Shown: one piece after another, positions 63,918 through 64,000 of the stretch
How positions within the stretch are numbered: position 1 is the stretch's first letter
Layout: each line of letters starts with the position of its first letter
Source: Achromobacter insuavis
Lineage (GTDB): Bacteria; Pseudomonadota; Gammaproteobacteria; Burkholderiales; Burkholderiaceae_B
Direction of reading: 5' to 3'
Length of the DNA: 64,000 nt
Assembly: GCF_902859645.1 (NCBI RefSeq)
Contig: NZ_CADIJR010000006.1
Coordinates: 87,480-151,479 of the forward strand
Program-made: the position numbers and the translations under genes
Notes under the pieces: model-generated
The model's database searches: none
What the model saw: only the letters and a program-made list of their open reading frames with translations
What the model was told of the DNA's origin: nothing

Positions 63918-64000
63918 ATGAAAGCAGGAACGAATACAACGGAAGCGGCGACGGGCAGGGCGCCGCGCCGCAAGCGCGGCGGGCCGGCCGGGCGCGGGCT
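63918..64000 (+). CDS. Start of a further gene, cut by the window edge
   Basis: An ATG at 63918 (or 63912 in the same frame) follows GGGAG 14 bp after the vexE stop. The visible 27 codons begin MKAGTNTTEAATGRAPRRKR and are rich in Arg, Lys and Gly. A basic start like this occurs in TetR-type regulators, but too little is in view for a call. Confidence 0.45.
   Translation, partial: MKAGTNTTEAATGRAPRRKRGGPAGRG

Overview
The window is 64 kb of high-GC DNA (roughly two-thirds G+C by eye) from a betaproteobacterium of the family Alcaligenaceae, most likely Achromobacter or a close relative of Bordetella. The reasons are several Bug/TctC solute receptors, the gmk-rpoZ-spoT operon, a recG-oxyR-dps neighbourhood, an FbpABC ferric transporter with Fur-like boxes, and a Vi-antigen-like capsule locus of the type known from Bordetella and Achromobacter. 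The genus is inferred, not proven. I saw no rRNA, tRNA, CRISPR array, insertion sequence, prophage or integrase gene.

Layout. 1-2.3 kb: 3' part of a fused HyuA-HyuB oxoprolinase. 2.4-3.8 kb: a 50-residue membrane protein that lies outside ordinary gene-length limits, and a C45 acyltransferase/peptidase. 3.9-6.2 kb: glnHPQ glutamine transporter. 6.3-9.5 kb: spoT, rpoZ, gmk (minus strand). 9.6-11.3 kb: tsdBA-like diheme cytochromes (minus). 11.6-19.4 kb: SDR oxidoreductase, NlpC/P60 peptidase, ZnuD-like TonB receptor with a small His/Cys protein, AMP nucleosidase, LysP-like permease. 19.4-29.5 kb: yicC, rph, an acyl-CoA dehydrogenase plus MmgE/PrpD pair, a chemoreceptor, an EAL-CBS-GGDEF protein, rdgB, hemW. 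29.5-33.9 kb: glnA with a textbook sigma-54/NtrC promoter, then glnL-glnG (ntrBC). 34-37.9 kb: LysR regulator divergent from two pirins, and a Bug receptor. 38-42.7 kb: fbpABC and fpr. 42.8-46.6 kb: an AtuA-type operon with a Bug receptor and a divergent LysR gene. 46.7-50.9 kb: ridA, recG, oxyR, dps. 51.2-64 kb: an A+T-rich control region and a Vi-like capsule operon.

The capsule operon is the most interesting part. Its order is tviB - tviD-like - tviE-like - vexA - vexB - vexC - vexD - vexE, which matches Salmonella Typhi Vi (tviBCDE-vexABCDE) gene for gene except that the epimerase gene tviC is absent between tviB and tviD. The gene in the VexC/KpsT position keeps the overall fold pattern of a capsule ABC ATPase but has lost the Walker A, signature, Walker B and H-loop residues, so it should not hydrolyse ATP. 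The VexB-like permease next to it carries about 190 extra N-terminal residues, and vexC overlaps vexD by 137 nt in another frame. The VexE-like acyltransferase has a TPR N-terminus and a Tyr where the LpxL family has an acid in its HX4D/E motif. Together they suggest a capsule exporter that has departed from the standard ATPase arrangement.

How the genes work together: nitrogen assimilation (glnA, ntrBC, glnHPQ) sits beside iron supply (fbpABC, fpr), peroxide defence (oxyR, dps), c-di-GMP and chemotaxis signalling, and nucleotide housekeeping (rdgB, rph, gmk, amn, spoT). Two Bug receptors and the AtuA operon point to organic-acid use.
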